A DNA stretch of 64,000 bases from Dermatemys mawii (Eukaryota; Chordata; Testudines; Dermatemydidae), in NCBI GenBank assembly GCA_007922305.1, contig ML677463.1, positions 350,656-414,655 of the forward strand, in the 5' to 3' direction. This document shows positions 1-12,129 of this stretch, piece after piece. The notes beneath the pieces were generated by a model. The model made no database searches, was not told the DNA's origin, and was given only the letters and a program-made list of their open reading frames with translations. How positions within the stretch are numbered: position 1 is the first letter of the stretch; each line of letters opens with the position of its first letter. Position numbers and translations under genes: made by a program.

Positions 1-2421
1 CTAACTCTGAAAAGCCTACCAGTTTCTTTCTTCGCCTTGAGTACTTTCTTCCTCCACCTTTCTACTTTCGGGGTTAATGGCTCAATTAGTCTTGTAGCGC
101 TCTCCATTCCATCCACAACCTATTGATTAGGCACGGCCTTGCCCCTCAGGTTTACTTTGCGATGATTTAATTGGTGCTCCAGTGATCAGAATGTTGTTAC
201 AGCTTCTGTTGCCCAGCCTTTGTCACAGTTGTCAACGAAGGGAGAAGGTAAATGACTACATATGAACTTGTTTGTGAAGATGGTGTCTAGCTGAGTATCT
301 TGGAGGACAGTATAGATTCTTGGTTTACTTATGTATTTATTCATGATCTGTAAAAATGGGTGAATAACACAATAATGAAACATTACATAGGAAAGTCCTA
401 TAAACATCATTAAAGACTGGTTAACCTAGAGAATTTAGAAATATTTACAGGAAATAAAGTGAGAACAAGGCCGGACAAAATAAATCTGGGGGAAAATATT
501 CTAGAATAATGAGATTTAATAGTACAAAAGATATTTGGGAGATCAGCAATTCTAACAGACATATCGGTGAAAATGGACAGAATAATATAGCAGCCAATAG
601 GTAATTTAGATTTATTTAAGCAGAAATAGCTTGTCACAGAGCAAGATGCCATACCTAGAATTCTGTATTCTGTTCTGGGCATCTCCATACGAAAAACATT
701 TAGGATATACTCAGATCTGAGGATGTTCAGAGGAGGAATAAAAACAGTGATTAAGGGCTAGATTGATTTATTAGTGAAGTATGAGGGAAACTAAAAAGAA
801 GAGAATAAGTATAGGCTATAGTTGATAACTAACGAGAAAATAAGAGATTTTGGAGAGCATGAAATAGTCTAGAAATATTGGGAGAAGTAAATACAAAGGA
901 CAGAGAAAAAGACTGTTCTGGATAATCCAGAATATAATTTGAAATAATGGTATATAATTAAGAAAAATTTACACTAGAAACTACAAATATTTTACAACAG
1001 TGAGTGACTGCAATTACTTCCCAAATGAACTGGTGTTAGTCTATAAGGTGCTACAAGACTTTTTGTCGCTTTTGGTGACAACACAATCACTTGAGCTATT
1101 TAAAAATGGAAAGGACAAGGGGATTTAGGGTCTGATACAGCAAGAGGCTGAATGCCCTCAGATCCTATGAATGTCATAGATACTGAGCAATATAAAGAAG
1201 TTGCTCAGCAAATTGCAGGTAGTAACCAACAGTGTGTAGAACAGGCTGGTATTAAATGGATCTAGGAATAATAACTTGGTTTGTATTAATGAAAATGAAC
1301 ACATTACACCAAGGATAAAAGAATCCAGAACTAAAAATATATTGCTACCACAACCATACACTCTTATTCTAAGTGCTATAGACAGTTGGAGTTGAAGATT
1401 ACTTTTCTATGTATTAGTCAATATCTATTAGAGGTAGTGAATACAGGTGATCCCTTTACATGATTTCTTATTATCAAATAACATTAATGAAACCTAGAAA
1501 TCAAAGGTAGAAAAGACCTTGAATGACAAGGCCATCTTATCCATTATCCCTTTCATACTTACACATATTCCTCAGACTATTGAATTGTTCCCAAGAGTAG
1601 GATTTTTCAAGTCAATTTTTAAAAAGACTCATGGGAATGTTTTTTCCAGCCTCAGTTTTTTTATCCTGTATCCTTTTGACAGTCTCCTCCAAGCCTCTTA
1701 TAACCCAAATCTATCTAGTAATGATAGCCTCTCATTTCTCTGTAGATGGGTGGCACTTTGTAGATCAAAATACAGTATACGGAATTACTATGATTATTTA
1801 GTATTTGTATGAAAGTACAACCTAGACTCTAGAGGCTCCAGTGAAGATCAGGGAAGTATTTTATGTATGGACACATAGTGAGAGACAGTCCCAGCCCTGA
1901 AAAGTTTGCAATCTAAAAAATGGTATAAAATATTAAAGAGGGTTTAGGTTGTTCCGTTTTAACATCAGTTTCTGTGAGGCTCAGAAGTAGCCAAAAAATA
2001 TTTTAATTGTTCATATGTTTAAATAGAGGACAGATAACAGGAAAAAGATAAGATGCCTGTGCTGCACTTATGTTCTACCTTATGTCATTTCCTCTCGCAC
2101 TTCTGTTCCCCCGATACAGATTAATGTAATGTAGTTATTTAAACCAATCATTGCAATTTCCTGAGATTTCTAACCTGGTGTGATGAATGGCTCATAGATC
2201 TGTTAGTTGTTCATTAAATGTCAACATCCCGAAGAAGAGCTCTGTGCAGCTGGAAAGCTTGTGTCTCTCACCAATGAAAGTTGGTCCAATCAAAGATATT
2301 ACTTCACCCACCTTGTTTCTCTAATATCTTGGGACAGAAACATCTGCAACTACACTGCATATTATCCATCATCATCCACTAAAGCAGAGTCTACAGTTCC
2401 CACATTTACAGTCCTCCAGGG
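1..2421 (+). other. 5' flank of lectin unit A, part of a duplicated block
   Basis: I see no exon here. The stretch at about 240-560 matches 43860-44160 and 17860-17995, sharing phrases such as 'gtgaataacacaataatga'. The stretch at 1810-2080 matches 19490-19740 upstream of unit B ('gtgagagacagt', then an AT-rich tract, then a 'gataagatgc'-like segment). The promoter block that precedes these matches in other units would therefore lie off the left edge. Short repeat fragments occur at about 1030-1075 and 2210-2335. Confidence 0.55.
2215..2335 (+). repeat. interspersed repeat fragment (GAAGAGCTCTGTG family)
   Basis: The segment runs from 'gaagaagagctctgtgcagc' through 'ggtccaatcaaagatattac' to 'cacccaccttgtttctctaa'. 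The same sequence recurs at 42100-42190 and 49085-49205 (both inverted in whole or part), so it is a dispersed family. I do not know its formal name. Confidence 0.6.
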
Positions 2422-2515
2422 ATGAGTGAGCAGGAAGTGACTTACACGGAACTGAAACATCACGCTCCTTCTGGGCAGCAGAGGAGTCAAAGACCTAGGA
2501 ATTCTGAGAGCAAAG
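2422..2515 (+). CDS. KLRG1: unit A exon 1: cytoplasmic tail with ITIM
   Basis: The ATG at 2422 opens a 31-residue hydrophilic tail beginning MSEQEVTYTEL. The donor is AAAG|GTGTTG, ending in phase 1. The exon is near-identical to unit B exon 1 at 19956. Confidence 0.85.
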
Positions 2516-5500
2516 GTGTTGTATGTTCACATGCTGCTAACATATTTTCAGTTTAATGTCTATAGTCAAACCTCTACCCCTGGAAACTGACACTAGACTT
2601 TTGGAATTGTAAAGTAAGAATGTTCCTCTGTTAGGCTACCTAATGCTATGCTACTTAGAAGATAACAACACCTAGGAGCAAATAAGGGTAACAGTCACTG
2701 AGGTTTGAAAATAGGACTCACAGCTCTGGCAGTCATAAAATGTACTCAAGTGCTCAAGCAACCTGCAATGACAATTAAATTGGAGCTGGCTTTCAGACCT
2801 GATCTGATGAGTAGATTTGGGTTCCACGTTGTCAGGATTGCCTCCCCACTCTGAACTCTAGGGTACAGATGTGGGGACCCGCATGAAAAAAGAAATAACC
2901 CCCACAAGCTTATTTTACCAGCTTGGGTTAAAATGTTTTTTTTCAGAACACAAATTTTTTTGTATTTGGACCTGGTACGCTGCCACCACCAAACTAGGTT
3001 TAGGGTAGTTTGGGACCCTTTTTTCCCTTTCCACTAACCCCCCAAACCTTTTCCTTCCCTGGGAAGCTTGAGAGGAAAAAAAAACCCCAAACCTTGCCTG
3101 ATCCTGCGAGATGTGCCCGATCCAAAACCAGGATTTTACACAATGAAAAACAAGCAGTCAGCTTTTTAAAAGAAAGATTTTAATAAAAGAAAAAAGAAAG
3201 GAATAAATCCCTTATAACCATTAATAGAACAGCATCTACCATAATTAACAAAAGGATTTAGAAACCAAACCTCTCCCCCGAGGCAATTTTCTCCCACAGT
3301 TCATATTTCTGCTGAAGCTTACAATATTAAGAAGCACCCAGCCAACACTCACCACTGAGAACTTTTTAAGTGATAAAGAGAAGGTAAACTTACTGACTAC
3401 AATACTTAATAGAATTTTATAGTTATAGTAAAAGACATAGCTGTGTTTATTTCATAGCCGAGGTAAACAGAGAGAGACCCAGAGAGAAACTAAAACTTAA
3501 AATCCTTTGTCTTCTGAGGAATTTTTTATTGGTTAGTTGTCCACCTCTCAGGTTACCTTTAGCTTAACCCCTTACAGGTAAACACTAATTTTAGGCTCCT
3601 TTACACTTATAACACACGTGCTGCCCAAACTATAGTCAGACTCCAGATTCTCCGGAGAGGGGCTCACTCTGACCTTCTTTACGTTCATTCTCTTCCTGTC
3701 AGACTCATCAGTTCCAGCTCCTCCCTGGCAGATCATTGCAGTGATTCTGGGTATCCTGGGCTTGGTTTTACTGGGAGCAGCAGTGGCCTTGGCTGCCAAG
3801 GGTAAGTATTTTCAGAAAAGATACAAAGGGCCAAAATCTGATATTAATATAATTGGTCTAAATACAGACTAACAGCACTGACGATAAGGAGGTTAGTCTA
3901 GATTTACAGTTATGACTGAGGGCAGTATCTGACCCTAGGGATCTGCACAAGGGAGGGGCAGAGAATACCAGATGGGGAATATACAAACAGCTGCTCCCAT
4001 TGCCTGTGAAAGCTCCCAGTCAGGATGGCTGCAAGTCTGGACATTGACACAAGGTGCCTTTGCTGTGCTGGGTGCCCATCCATTTGTACATCATGTCCAG
4101 AGTGGGATTTGAACATTGTCTGGAGTAAGGTGAAATAGGGAAAAGACCCAGAAGTGGCCGGTGAGACAGTAGCAAGCCCAGGGAGAGATTTGCTGTGATT
4201 TATGAAGATCAACAGGAGCAGCAGCAACAGTTCCAGGAGCATCTACTTCAAAGTCACAGAAGAGATTAACTAGGCTGTACCAACCAGTCTGCCAGTAGAT
4301 CTTTGAACTTCCTTGCTCCAAATGGGATTGGAAGATTATCCACATGGTTACTTTTGAGCTGGTGGTTACTGTAGCCCAGTGAGAAGGAATCCTAAGCTAT
4401 CTAAGTGGTTCCTTTTCGATAGGAGAGGAGCAAAATGTGCAGGGGGCCTAGGATGTTACAGCAGATGACAAGGCTGAACAGGCTGCTATTGTGGAGAGAC
4501 GGGGGTCTCTGCAGAAAAGTATTGGCAGAGATTGTGGAATGAACTGCACTCCTTAGGACTTTGTCCAGCAAGTATTAGATTAGCACAAGGCTGAGACTCA
4601 AATGGCTGTGGAATCAATTAGTGTACTGGTACTGGAACGGATTTCAAAAGTTTCCCAGTGCAGGTGCAGATGTGAGTGCACTGGCATCAGCTGTCCGCAT
4701 TGCCCAAGGCTGTACAGCAAATGGGAGACTCCCTGGCAGTAGAGCTGACCCATAAGCCATCATGATTTTGGCTGCACTCTAGCACTGAAAGGCAGTTGGA
4801 TGGGTCAAAGATGGACCACTGAAGAAAGGAAAAATATATTGGATTCTAAGAAAATGAACAAAATGAACAAGCATCCTCTCCTAGAATCCTGAGGGGCCCA
4901 CCAGCCCCTTCTGTCGTCTGTTCCCGTGTAGAGGATGGGAGCATTTTAAATAGTTCTTTAGGGAATGCGACTGCAGAGAGATGAGTGGTCTTACAGAGGC
5001 CACATGAATCACGATTCCTTGGTGTTCCCAGGACTAGCTATGTTACAGTAAGTGAGGGAACATTATTTTATCTACAGCACACTTTGCAATCCTCTAGGAT
5101 GACAAGAGTAATGTATAAGATACATTTATGATCCCTTTACAGGTCACTCCTCTCCAGGCTGCCCTGACCAGTGGGTATATTACAGACACAGCTGTTATTT
5201 CTTCTCCAGGACAAAAAAGGATTGGTTTTCTAGCCAGGAATCCTGTTCTGCAAAGGAATCACATCTACTGGTGATCAGTGATGCCCAGGAAATGGTAAAT
5301 ACCTGTGCACTTTGATTTGTGACCTAACATTGCAGCAATACCATTGGTAGTTGTGAAGCTTCTGAGCCTTTTACGTTTATGGGAAAATGGATATCTATCC
5401 TGGAGATCTGTAGGATTATGGGAAAATCGATATCTGGCACAGTAGTGATTAGCCCCTTTCATTTGTAACATTGACAGATGTGTAAAGAACAGCAACAGGG

Positions 5501-8500
5501 TGTTGGGATACACCCATGATCCTCATTCATCCTGCAGATGCGAGGACTTCTCTTATTTCCACCACAAGAGGGGTTGCAACCTGTCTCCAAATTCCCAGTT
5601 CTTCACTGATCTATCCCAGAAGCCCCAGAATTCACAGCACTATTAAAGAGGTTGAAATTATCTGTCTCACAGGCTGGCACAAATAGAAGGGATGCCCTAG
5701 TGGATATTTGAAAATGTACTAGTTCACTCCCTGGCATTAGATTGAGCTGTTTGACCATCAGGATTTGAATCTTCAGGCTGCTCCTGTTTAGATTTTTTGT
5801 CTCTTCTGTCTCTCTGAAAACTCTTCTAGGACCTATTCGCGATGATCCTCACAGAAGCCCACTGGATTGGACTGAGGAACATCACTGGCTCTGGGTGGGC
5901 CTGGGAAGGTGGCTCAGGAGTCAATGATATAAGGTCAGTTTGATATTAGTTTTTTAATACTGGTAATGGTGGTGGGGAGTTTGTGGTTTAAAAATGGGTC
6001 AGGTCTTGAGATCCTTAGTGTTTAGCGCTGTGTTAATTTAGATAGAATATATATGCCAAACATGTTACCAAAACCAAAGCACTCACCAACTTTAAACCAG
6101 ATTGGGTCTTTGGTATACAGAGACCTGATCCTGCTTACTATCATGGGAAACACACCATTAAAAACCCTTTTAACTTTTTATTAAAGATACCAAAAAGAAA
6201 GAAAAACAGATAAAACATTTGAAATGTACAGTATTAAGTATGACTTTTATTTTAACAACATGCTTTCTTCCCTTTCCCTTTAGCTGGAGTGAGTTTTAGA
6301 ATGAATCCCCCCCACCCTTGTCTGACAGTCTTAGAGGGTATCAAAGATAGTAGTAACTGGCCTTTTGGGGAAAAGAAAAGAAGTTAGTTGAGATTGGTGC
6401 TGCTGTTAAAGTTCAATCCCTTTTCATCCCAGATGTTTTGGGGGATTCAGCTGGTGATGATGTCATCTAGAGCTCTCTCTCTGGCCCTGTTTGGTCAGGA
6501 CATTTCTCAGGATCTATACCAGGGGTGGGCAGACTTTTTGGCCTGAGGGCCACAGTGGGTTTCAAAATTGTGCGGAGGGCCGAGTAGCTTGGCCCCACCC
6601 CTTATCCAGCCCTGCCCCCTATCTGCCCCCTGACTGCCCCCCACAGAACTCCCGACCCATCAACACCTCCTCGTTCCTTGTCCCCTGATCACCCCCTCTG
6701 AAGACCCCCCATTGTAACTTCCCCCCCGGGACCGCACCCCCATCTAAGCCCTCCTGCTCTTTGTTCTCTGACTGCCCCCCCGGCAAGACCCCACCCCACC
6801 CCTAACCACCACACCCAGGAACCCACCCCCTATCTAAGTCCCCCTGCTCTTTCTTCCCTGACTGCACCCTCCCAAGACCCCCACCCATCCTAACCACCCC
6901 CCCGGACCACACCCCCTATCTAAGCCCCCTGCTTTTTGTTCCCTGACTGTCCCCTCCCAAGACCCCCCACCCTAACCACCACCCTGGGGACCCCACCACC
7001 TAAGCCCCCTCCCTTCCTCCCTAAGGCCCCCCCTCGCTTACCTTGCTCAGCCAGGCGCTGGGCCCCGCGGCTGGTGGTGGCGCTGGGGACGGCCCATGAG
7101 CGTGGGGCTCCCTGGCTGGCGGCGCTGCCGGTGCCCCAGCCTGGGAACGCGGGGCCCCGCGGTGTTCTGTGGTGCTGCCGGTGCCCTGGCCCGGCCCCTG
7201 GCACCCCGGCTCTGGAGCGCAACGCCCCGCAGTGGGCGGCGCTCAGGCCGGCCCCCGGCGGAGCTCGCGGGCCAGATAGAAATGGCTGGTGGGCCACATA
7301 TGACCTGTGGGCCGCAGTTTGCCCACCCTTGATCTATACCATCAAGACCTGAGATCCTAGGACATTATTGGGGGGGGGCAGCCAGGTTGGAGAAGCTTGC
7401 ACTAGTAGCCTCTATCTTTTCTCCCCAAGGTCTTTTTTTCTTTAATGAACTACAAAGGGAATGGTGGGTGAAATTATCCCATCACCACATTATTTAGTTC
7501 ACCAATTAGACCTAGTTTCTGATACACCAATTTTGGTTTATTAATTTCTGGTTGCACATATTCTGTTTTCATCAAGCATGATTTCAGTGTAGTCTTTGAA
7601 CCATATTAGTGGCCTTTTCGTTTACCCTAATTCAGTCTTTCTATCTCCCTTTCTATCACACCTTTTCCCTTCAACATTTGTTACAAAACATTATTGTCAC
7701 ATCTTATAAATAAATTTCCAGAAATACATTTCATATATTTTTACAGTTGAGCTCCCAGTTAGGGTAAATTTGTAGGGCCAATTTTCAAAACAATAATCAG
7801 TCCTCATACACACAATGGTCCCATTGAAATCATGGAAAAGTTAGCAGGAATAAACACAGCGTTAAGAACTGATTAAGGACTCCAGGATTTTGCCCAATGG
7901 TTTTAATGATAATGATGATGATCATATAACACTTCTCTAGCATGTTCCTTCTGAAGATATCCAAACACTTTACAAACATTAGTTAATGAAGCTGCAAATC
8001 ACCTTACTGGTAGGTTAGTATTATTATGAATTTTATTGGTGAGGAATTGACGGACATGCAAGGTAAATGACTTGCCTAAATTCACACAGTCAGTAGAGTC
8101 ACAGTTCAGGTCTCAGGATCCCATTACACTGCATTGACCCTTACACCATGAACCCTCTAATTCTGCCTCTATTTATGCTGGCTTTACCCACTTTATTTTC
8201 TCTGAGTAAAGCGATCATCTCCCCTGAAGAGGAGGTTTCCAGTACTGCCACTTTTATCCCAGTTCCCCAACCTGTCTCTTGGTGAAAACCAAGTAAATAT
8301 GTATTGCTAATTTTAACATAATAATCTGTGTTTAAGGCAAGGTGTTACAATGTTAATGGATTCAGTGGACGTTTGCACTTTCTATCCATTCTCTGACTGT
8401 CCACTTCAGATTCAGTCACCCCATCGCATGCCCTGGAGCTGCTTCTCTCCTAGCACTGAGTTCTGAGTTTTTCTTCTTGGCAGAGAGTCTCTTGGTAATT

Positions 8501-8718
8501 CGTGTGTGTGTGTGTGTGTGTGTGTTCGTGTGTTCTATACGTTTATTCTTCCAGGGTAACCTCTAACAGCTCTGTGTGTGTGTGTTCTATGCATTTATTT
8601 TTCCAGGGTAACCTCTAACAGCCCTGTGCAACACTGTGGCGTCCTGTTGAATGGTTCTCTCCAGGCTTCCAGCTGTGAAGTTCTCTCACCATCGATATGT
8701 GAGAAAGACCTGAAGTAA
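2422..8718 (+). CDS. KLRG1: KLRG1-like inhibitory C-type lectin-like receptor, unit A (5 exons)
   Basis: This is a type II membrane receptor of the killer-cell lectin-like group. Exons are 2422-2515, 3703-3801, 5143-5294, 5830-5933 and 8607-8718; they sum to 561 nt, giving 186 aa with all phases consistent (1, 1, 0, 2). Residues 6-11 are VTYTEL, a match to the ITIM consensus V-x-Y-x-x-L, so recruitment of SHP phosphatases is expected. A hydrophobic segment lies at about residues 40-63. The lectin domain spans 71-183 with six cysteines at the canonical places (71-82, 99-181, 160-173), the signature WIGL at 127-130, and sequons at N132 and N165. It lacks Ca-ligand motifs of the EPN/QPD kind, so sugar binding is unlikely. 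CPDQW, WIGLRN and LQASSCEV strongly resemble mammalian KLRG1, whose length is similar (about 190 aa) and which binds classical cadherins. The call rests on remembered family motifs. The 5' untranslated exon is probably off the left edge. Confidence 0.82.
2829..3585 (+). mobile_element. LTR-like insertion in unit A intron 1
   Basis: The tract begins TGTCAGGATTGCC and continues as non-coding AT-rich DNA with poly-T and poly-A runs. It interrupts the intron 1 homology between unit A (2520-2820) and unit B (20050-20400), so it inserted after duplication. It looks like a solo LTR or similar element, possibly inverted. Boundaries are approximate and the family is not identified. Confidence 0.4.
3703..3801 (+). 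CDS. KLRG1: unit A exon 2: transmembrane segment
   Basis: The exon lies between TTCCTGTCAG| and AAGG|GTAAGT, is 99 nt long and is phase 1 at both ends. It encodes PPWQIIAVILGILGLVLLG and onwards, a single membrane span without a charged residue inside. That argues against DAP12-type adaptor pairing and for signalling through the ITIM. Confidence 0.87.
4245..4640 (+). repeat. intron 2 segment duplicated at 42190-42590
   Basis: This part of unit A intron 2 aligns over about 400 bp with 42190-42590, sharing phrases such as 'gagaaggaatcct' plus 'agctatct', and 'tttgtccagca'. The match ties the 42-kb region to a former lectin gene. Confidence 0.65.
5143..5294 (+). CDS. KLRG1: unit A exon 3: N-terminal third of lectin domain
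   Basis: The acceptor is CCCTTTACAG|GT and the donor ATG|GTAAAT, with length 152 nt (phase 1 to 0). It carries cysteines 71, 82 and 99 and ends in DAQEM. Unit D exon 3 has exactly the same length. Confidence 0.87.
5830..5933 (+). CDS. KLRG1: unit A exon 4: middle of lectin domain
   Basis: The acceptor is CTCTTCTAG|GAC and the donor ATAAG|GTCAGT, with length 104 nt (phase 0 to 2). It encodes AHWIGLRN and WAWEGGS, the WIGL core of the fold. Sequon NIT is at residue 132. Confidence 0.86.
6520..7331 (+). mobile_element. non-autonomous hAT-type transposon in unit A intron 4
   Basis: The ends are CAGGGGTGGGCA and TGCCCACCCTTG, near-perfect terminal inverted repeats. The flanks carry an exact 8-bp target duplication, ATCTATAC, at 6512-6519 and 7332-7339. 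The interior is GC-rich, has no transposase frame, and contains a C-rich minisatellite (about 6740-7000, period about 85-90 bp, recurrent 'tatctaag'). Confidence 0.88.
8502..8525 (+). repeat. (GT)n microsatellite
   Basis: A GT dinucleotide run sits just upstream of the unit A last exon, and a second short GT run lies at 8572-8584. The pair flanks the duplicated splice acceptor and probably promoted that duplication. Confidence 0.85.
8529..8632 (+). repeat. 52-bp tandem duplication of splice acceptor and exon start
   Basis: The segment from TGTGTTCTAT through TTCCAGGGTAACCTCTAACAG occurs twice, with acceptor AG at 8553-8554 and again at 8605-8606. Only the second copy leads into the open reading frame of exon 5. 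Confidence 0.85.
8607..8718 (+). CDS. KLRG1: unit A exon 5: C-terminal part of lectin domain and stop
   Basis: The acceptor is ATTTTTCCAG|GG, with length 112 nt ending in TAA. It carries cysteines 160, 173 and 181 in the KLRG1-like context VQHCGVLL and LQASSCEV. The tail after the last cysteine is only EKDLK. Length matches unit D exon 5. Confidence 0.85.
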
Positions 8719-9162
8719 TCTGCTACGCTTTCTAGAAAATGTCCATTGTTCATGCTTGCAGAATCCTGATGACCCAGCAAGGACATCTTTAAAGCTTTAA
8801 AGCTGGGTGAAATCTGTGGGGTATATCAAAGGGTTTAGCATCTGGGACTACCATGATTCCAGAAATCATACAGGTATTTGAATGGAATTGTACCTAGTCC
8901 TTAGGAAGAGCAGCATTCTTCTGATGTGCACAAAGGCAAATTCCTCATAAATGAAAATGTTGCTGATGTTTGTATTCCTGCTCTTTCACGTGATTGTACT
9001 GTAGGACTACTGGTACTGGAAAAAAAGTAAAAGCTGATTATGATATTTTTTACTTTATTACATTTCATTCAACCACAGAAAAAAATATTCAGATATGAGG
9101 ATAACATTGGACAGACTAAAAATACCTTCTGAGGAAAATAGTTTAGAGGTGTTCTTTAAAGA
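8719..9162 (+). other. 3' flank of unit A
   Basis: Presumed 3' untranslated region and spacer. I see no further exon and no clear AATAAA signal close to the stop. Confidence 0.4.
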
Positions 9163-9230
9163 TATGGTAAGGCCACGGATATGGACAAATTGGAGAGAGT
9201 CCAGCAGAGGGCAATGAAAATGATTAGGGT
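9163..9230 (+). mobile_element. CR1 LINE fragment
   Basis: A short segment encodes the CR1 reverse-transcriptase tail motif 'KLERVQQRAMKMI', seen here as 'ggacaaattggagagagtcc'. The same motif recurs in the fuller copies at 13370 and 46435. Confidence 0.6.
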
Positions 9231-11480
9231 GTGGCAAATTTTAGTTACCAGTCTGCGTGAGGTGTCAGTTGATCAGGCTGAGGTCGCAGGATCATTGGGG
9301 TGGAGATATAGGAGCGTGCCAAGTGACTACATTTTAAACCTTTATAAATAAAATAATAAAATAACAGTGGTGAGCGTTGGGACTGCTCCCACGTCACTCA
9401 AAGGAAGGAATAAAGCGTTAGTGCCCAAGTCCTAAACCACTTTCATACTCACACACACACACACAATCCATGGCTGGCCAAGCCTGGGTGTAACGTAAAA
9501 AGAAGAGGGGGAAGGGTGGACGGGAGTTCTGCCCTGTGCACAGGTTGTCTGGGGTCCACTGTAGATTTCCAACTTGCTTCCGCTCTTGGGAGGGTTTTTA
9601 AGTCCTAGGAATTCCTGGGGACATCTCGGTCAGAGAGCCCCCCCACCACCACCATCCCCAATGCTTTTGCTCTCTGCCCCAGTCTGAAACAGCTTTCTGT
9701 GGCCTCCTCAGCTTCCCCAAAACATACCAGCTTCAGGGACAGGAGACAGCTGTTCTTCCATTCTCTGACCTTCACTGTCTCCCTCATTTTTCGCAGCCCC
9801 TGCAGTTTCTGTTCTGTGATTCTCCTTTCTCATGGCAGGGTAGGGTTGGAAGCTCACTCCCCACCCCTGTTCTTGGCAGGTAGCAAAAAATCTGTTGTGG
9901 GCAGTGACCTTAGGCTGGAGCCAACATCTTATCTTCGGGCCTAACTGGAATGTCGAGTTAACCCGTTCCCTCCTTCGGCCTCTCGTATCCTGCAAAGAAA
10001 TTTTTCATTCTACTCTCATGCCTTTAACCCTTCCCAGAATACTTTGCAATGCCTGCAGCAGCATTAGCAACATACAATATTGATGTGCCTTCCCAGGAGA
10101 TTTGAAGGAGGGGACCACTGGGGTGTGACATTCTCCCCTTTGACTCAGAATCAACATTTTTGTTGTGAGGGTGGAAACCACTTAGGTTTCCACCCTCTCT
10201 CTGACACAAAGTCTAGGCCTTCTGACTATTGGTCTTCTACACAGACAGCAATATAGCAACAAAATTGTTAAGGGGGGCAACAACTCCATACACTAACCAG
10301 TAGTGACTTCTGGCTTCATTAATAACATATCATTACACATCCCCTTGTTGGCATAGATGCCCCATCCGGATGGCTGTTACAAAGGCAGCGGTCTGCAGAT
10401 TAAACGTGTGCTGCAACATTGTAAGGATGAGGCATCTGTCTGGAATACAGATAGTTATTCCTGAGTGTGCATTAAGGGCAGAAAAAGATTGAGTGTAATC
10501 CATGAAAAATTAAACACAACATAGTTAGAGACATTGACCATATTTTGACATTTTGACAGTTAGAGACATTGACCATTGACCACACGGGCGAGTGCACCAA
10601 AAAATCTTGTGCCTGAGAGTGTAACAGCAAATCAAGAGGCACCCTGGGGTAGGTGGTTCTCCAAACACATGCATGGGCATATGTAAACACACTCGCCTTT
10701 GTGTGGGCATATTGCATCCAGGGTTCAGAGATTGCTACAGCTTGCCAAAGGGCCACCCAGTCCGTTTTAGGCCACCCCATGAGGAACAGCTTTTGTCCTT
10801 CTGGAACCCAAGAGAAATCCAGGGCCACTCACCATATATTTTGCTGGGGCCCCTTTGTATCAATCCAAACTATGAACTTTCTTCAAGGCATCTCCCCTCC
10901 AGCCTTCTGCCATATTGTGGCTTGGGCTCATCAGCAGCTCGAACTATGGTGAGCCTCTTGGAGTATTTTTCCTCTTTGTAATGATAATTACCCAGATATT
11001 CCATGAACAGATGGAAACCTGGATAGTCCAGGCAGATGGCTGGTCCACTATTGAGGACCACAATGCCATGACCAAAAATCTAAGGAAAAATGTATGTTAT
11101 GAGTTGATTGGTGTGCACCCATTTTAATTTGCCCAGCAACTGAAGTTGATACAGTACCAGGGAGATGCAATTCACAATAAAGTACGGACCCACCCCCTTG
11201 GCGTCCAGGGTGCGGGCCGCCTTCTCCAGCCTTCCCCAACTTTTGCAGCATTGCCTTGTCTTCAACGTGCCAACCCTGGATATCTTTAAAGAGGATCCCC
11301 TTACATTTGGTCTTTTCTTTATCCAAAGCAGCCTTTACGGTTTGTGGGTTTCACTTTTCCCTCGACTGGGTAATATACTGACTGTTCGGTGAATTGGGGA
11401 GTAAATTCCCTTCCCATTCCCAAAGGTTACCCCACATCATTGGATGACCGAAAAGGATGTGGTGTGGGGGGTGTGATGGG
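9230..11480. other. unidentified, repeat-like tract
   Basis: I see no lectin homology. Several minus-strand frames of 60-118 codons at 10470-11330 may come from an old retroelement, but I recognise no diagnostic motif in them. A perfect hairpin sits at 10169-10195 (11-bp arms GGGTGGAAACC, 5-nt loop). A run of CA repeats lies near 9452. Retroviral origin is only a possibility. Confidence 0.25.
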
Positions 11481-12075
11481 GCAAGACCAGAAGGCTATAG
11501 GAAAGTGCTGGAGAATAGATATGTTGGTCTCAGGTTAAACAAATCCCTGGTATCCATGGAACCTTCTAGAAAGGAGTAGAAACAGCTAGCCTGATTGGGA
11601 CACCTGAAGCCAATCAGAAACTGGCTGAAACCAGTTAAAAAGCTCCCAGTTATTCAGGTGGGCTGTGGGTGTCAGGAGCTGTGGAAGGAAGTTATGCTGT
11701 TGGTGAGACGGAGTGGTGGACAACATACCATAAGCAAGGAAGGAGGCCCTGAGGTAAGAGTGAAGTGGAATTTGAAAAAGCGGAGACTGCTGTGGGGAAG
11801 TAGCCCAGGGAATTGTATTGTGTTTTGTGGATAAAAGGTCAGGCATCTTAGCTGCTACTATTAGGGTCCCTGGGCTAGAGCCCAGAGTAGAGGGCGGGCC
11901 TGGGCTCCCCCCTTTCTGCCTCCCCTAATTAGTCTCTGAGATTGGGAGACAATAGAGACTGTGCCAGGAAGGATAGCTTCTCCTCACTGGCTTGTGATGA
12001 AAATGGCTCAATAGACTGTGACCTTGTCTCTAGAGAGAGAAGGGCTACATGGAGGGTCACAGTGAGCCGCTGAGG
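11480..12075 (+). mobile_element. LTR-like repeat tract
   Basis: This non-coding tract with promoter-like and GC-richer segments precedes the CR1 copy at 12130. Its texture (a 'gggacacctgaagccaat' type segment followed by a 'tgggctccccc' segment) resembles reptile LTRs, but I cannot name it or fix its ends. Confidence 0.3.
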
Positions 12076-12129
12076 CTAGTAAAAATCCGCCAGGAAATGC
12101 AGGATCCACGAAGATAAGGACAGAGCTTT

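Noticed and set aside
6920..7352. Proline- and glycine-rich open frames on both strands in the GC-rich block
   Set aside because: They lie wholly within a non-autonomous hAT element and its minisatellite; codon content reflects base composition.
9700..11400. Endogenous retrovirus
   Set aside because: Frames and texture hint at a retroelement, but I found no primer-binding site, protease, polymerase or other diagnostic motif to support it.
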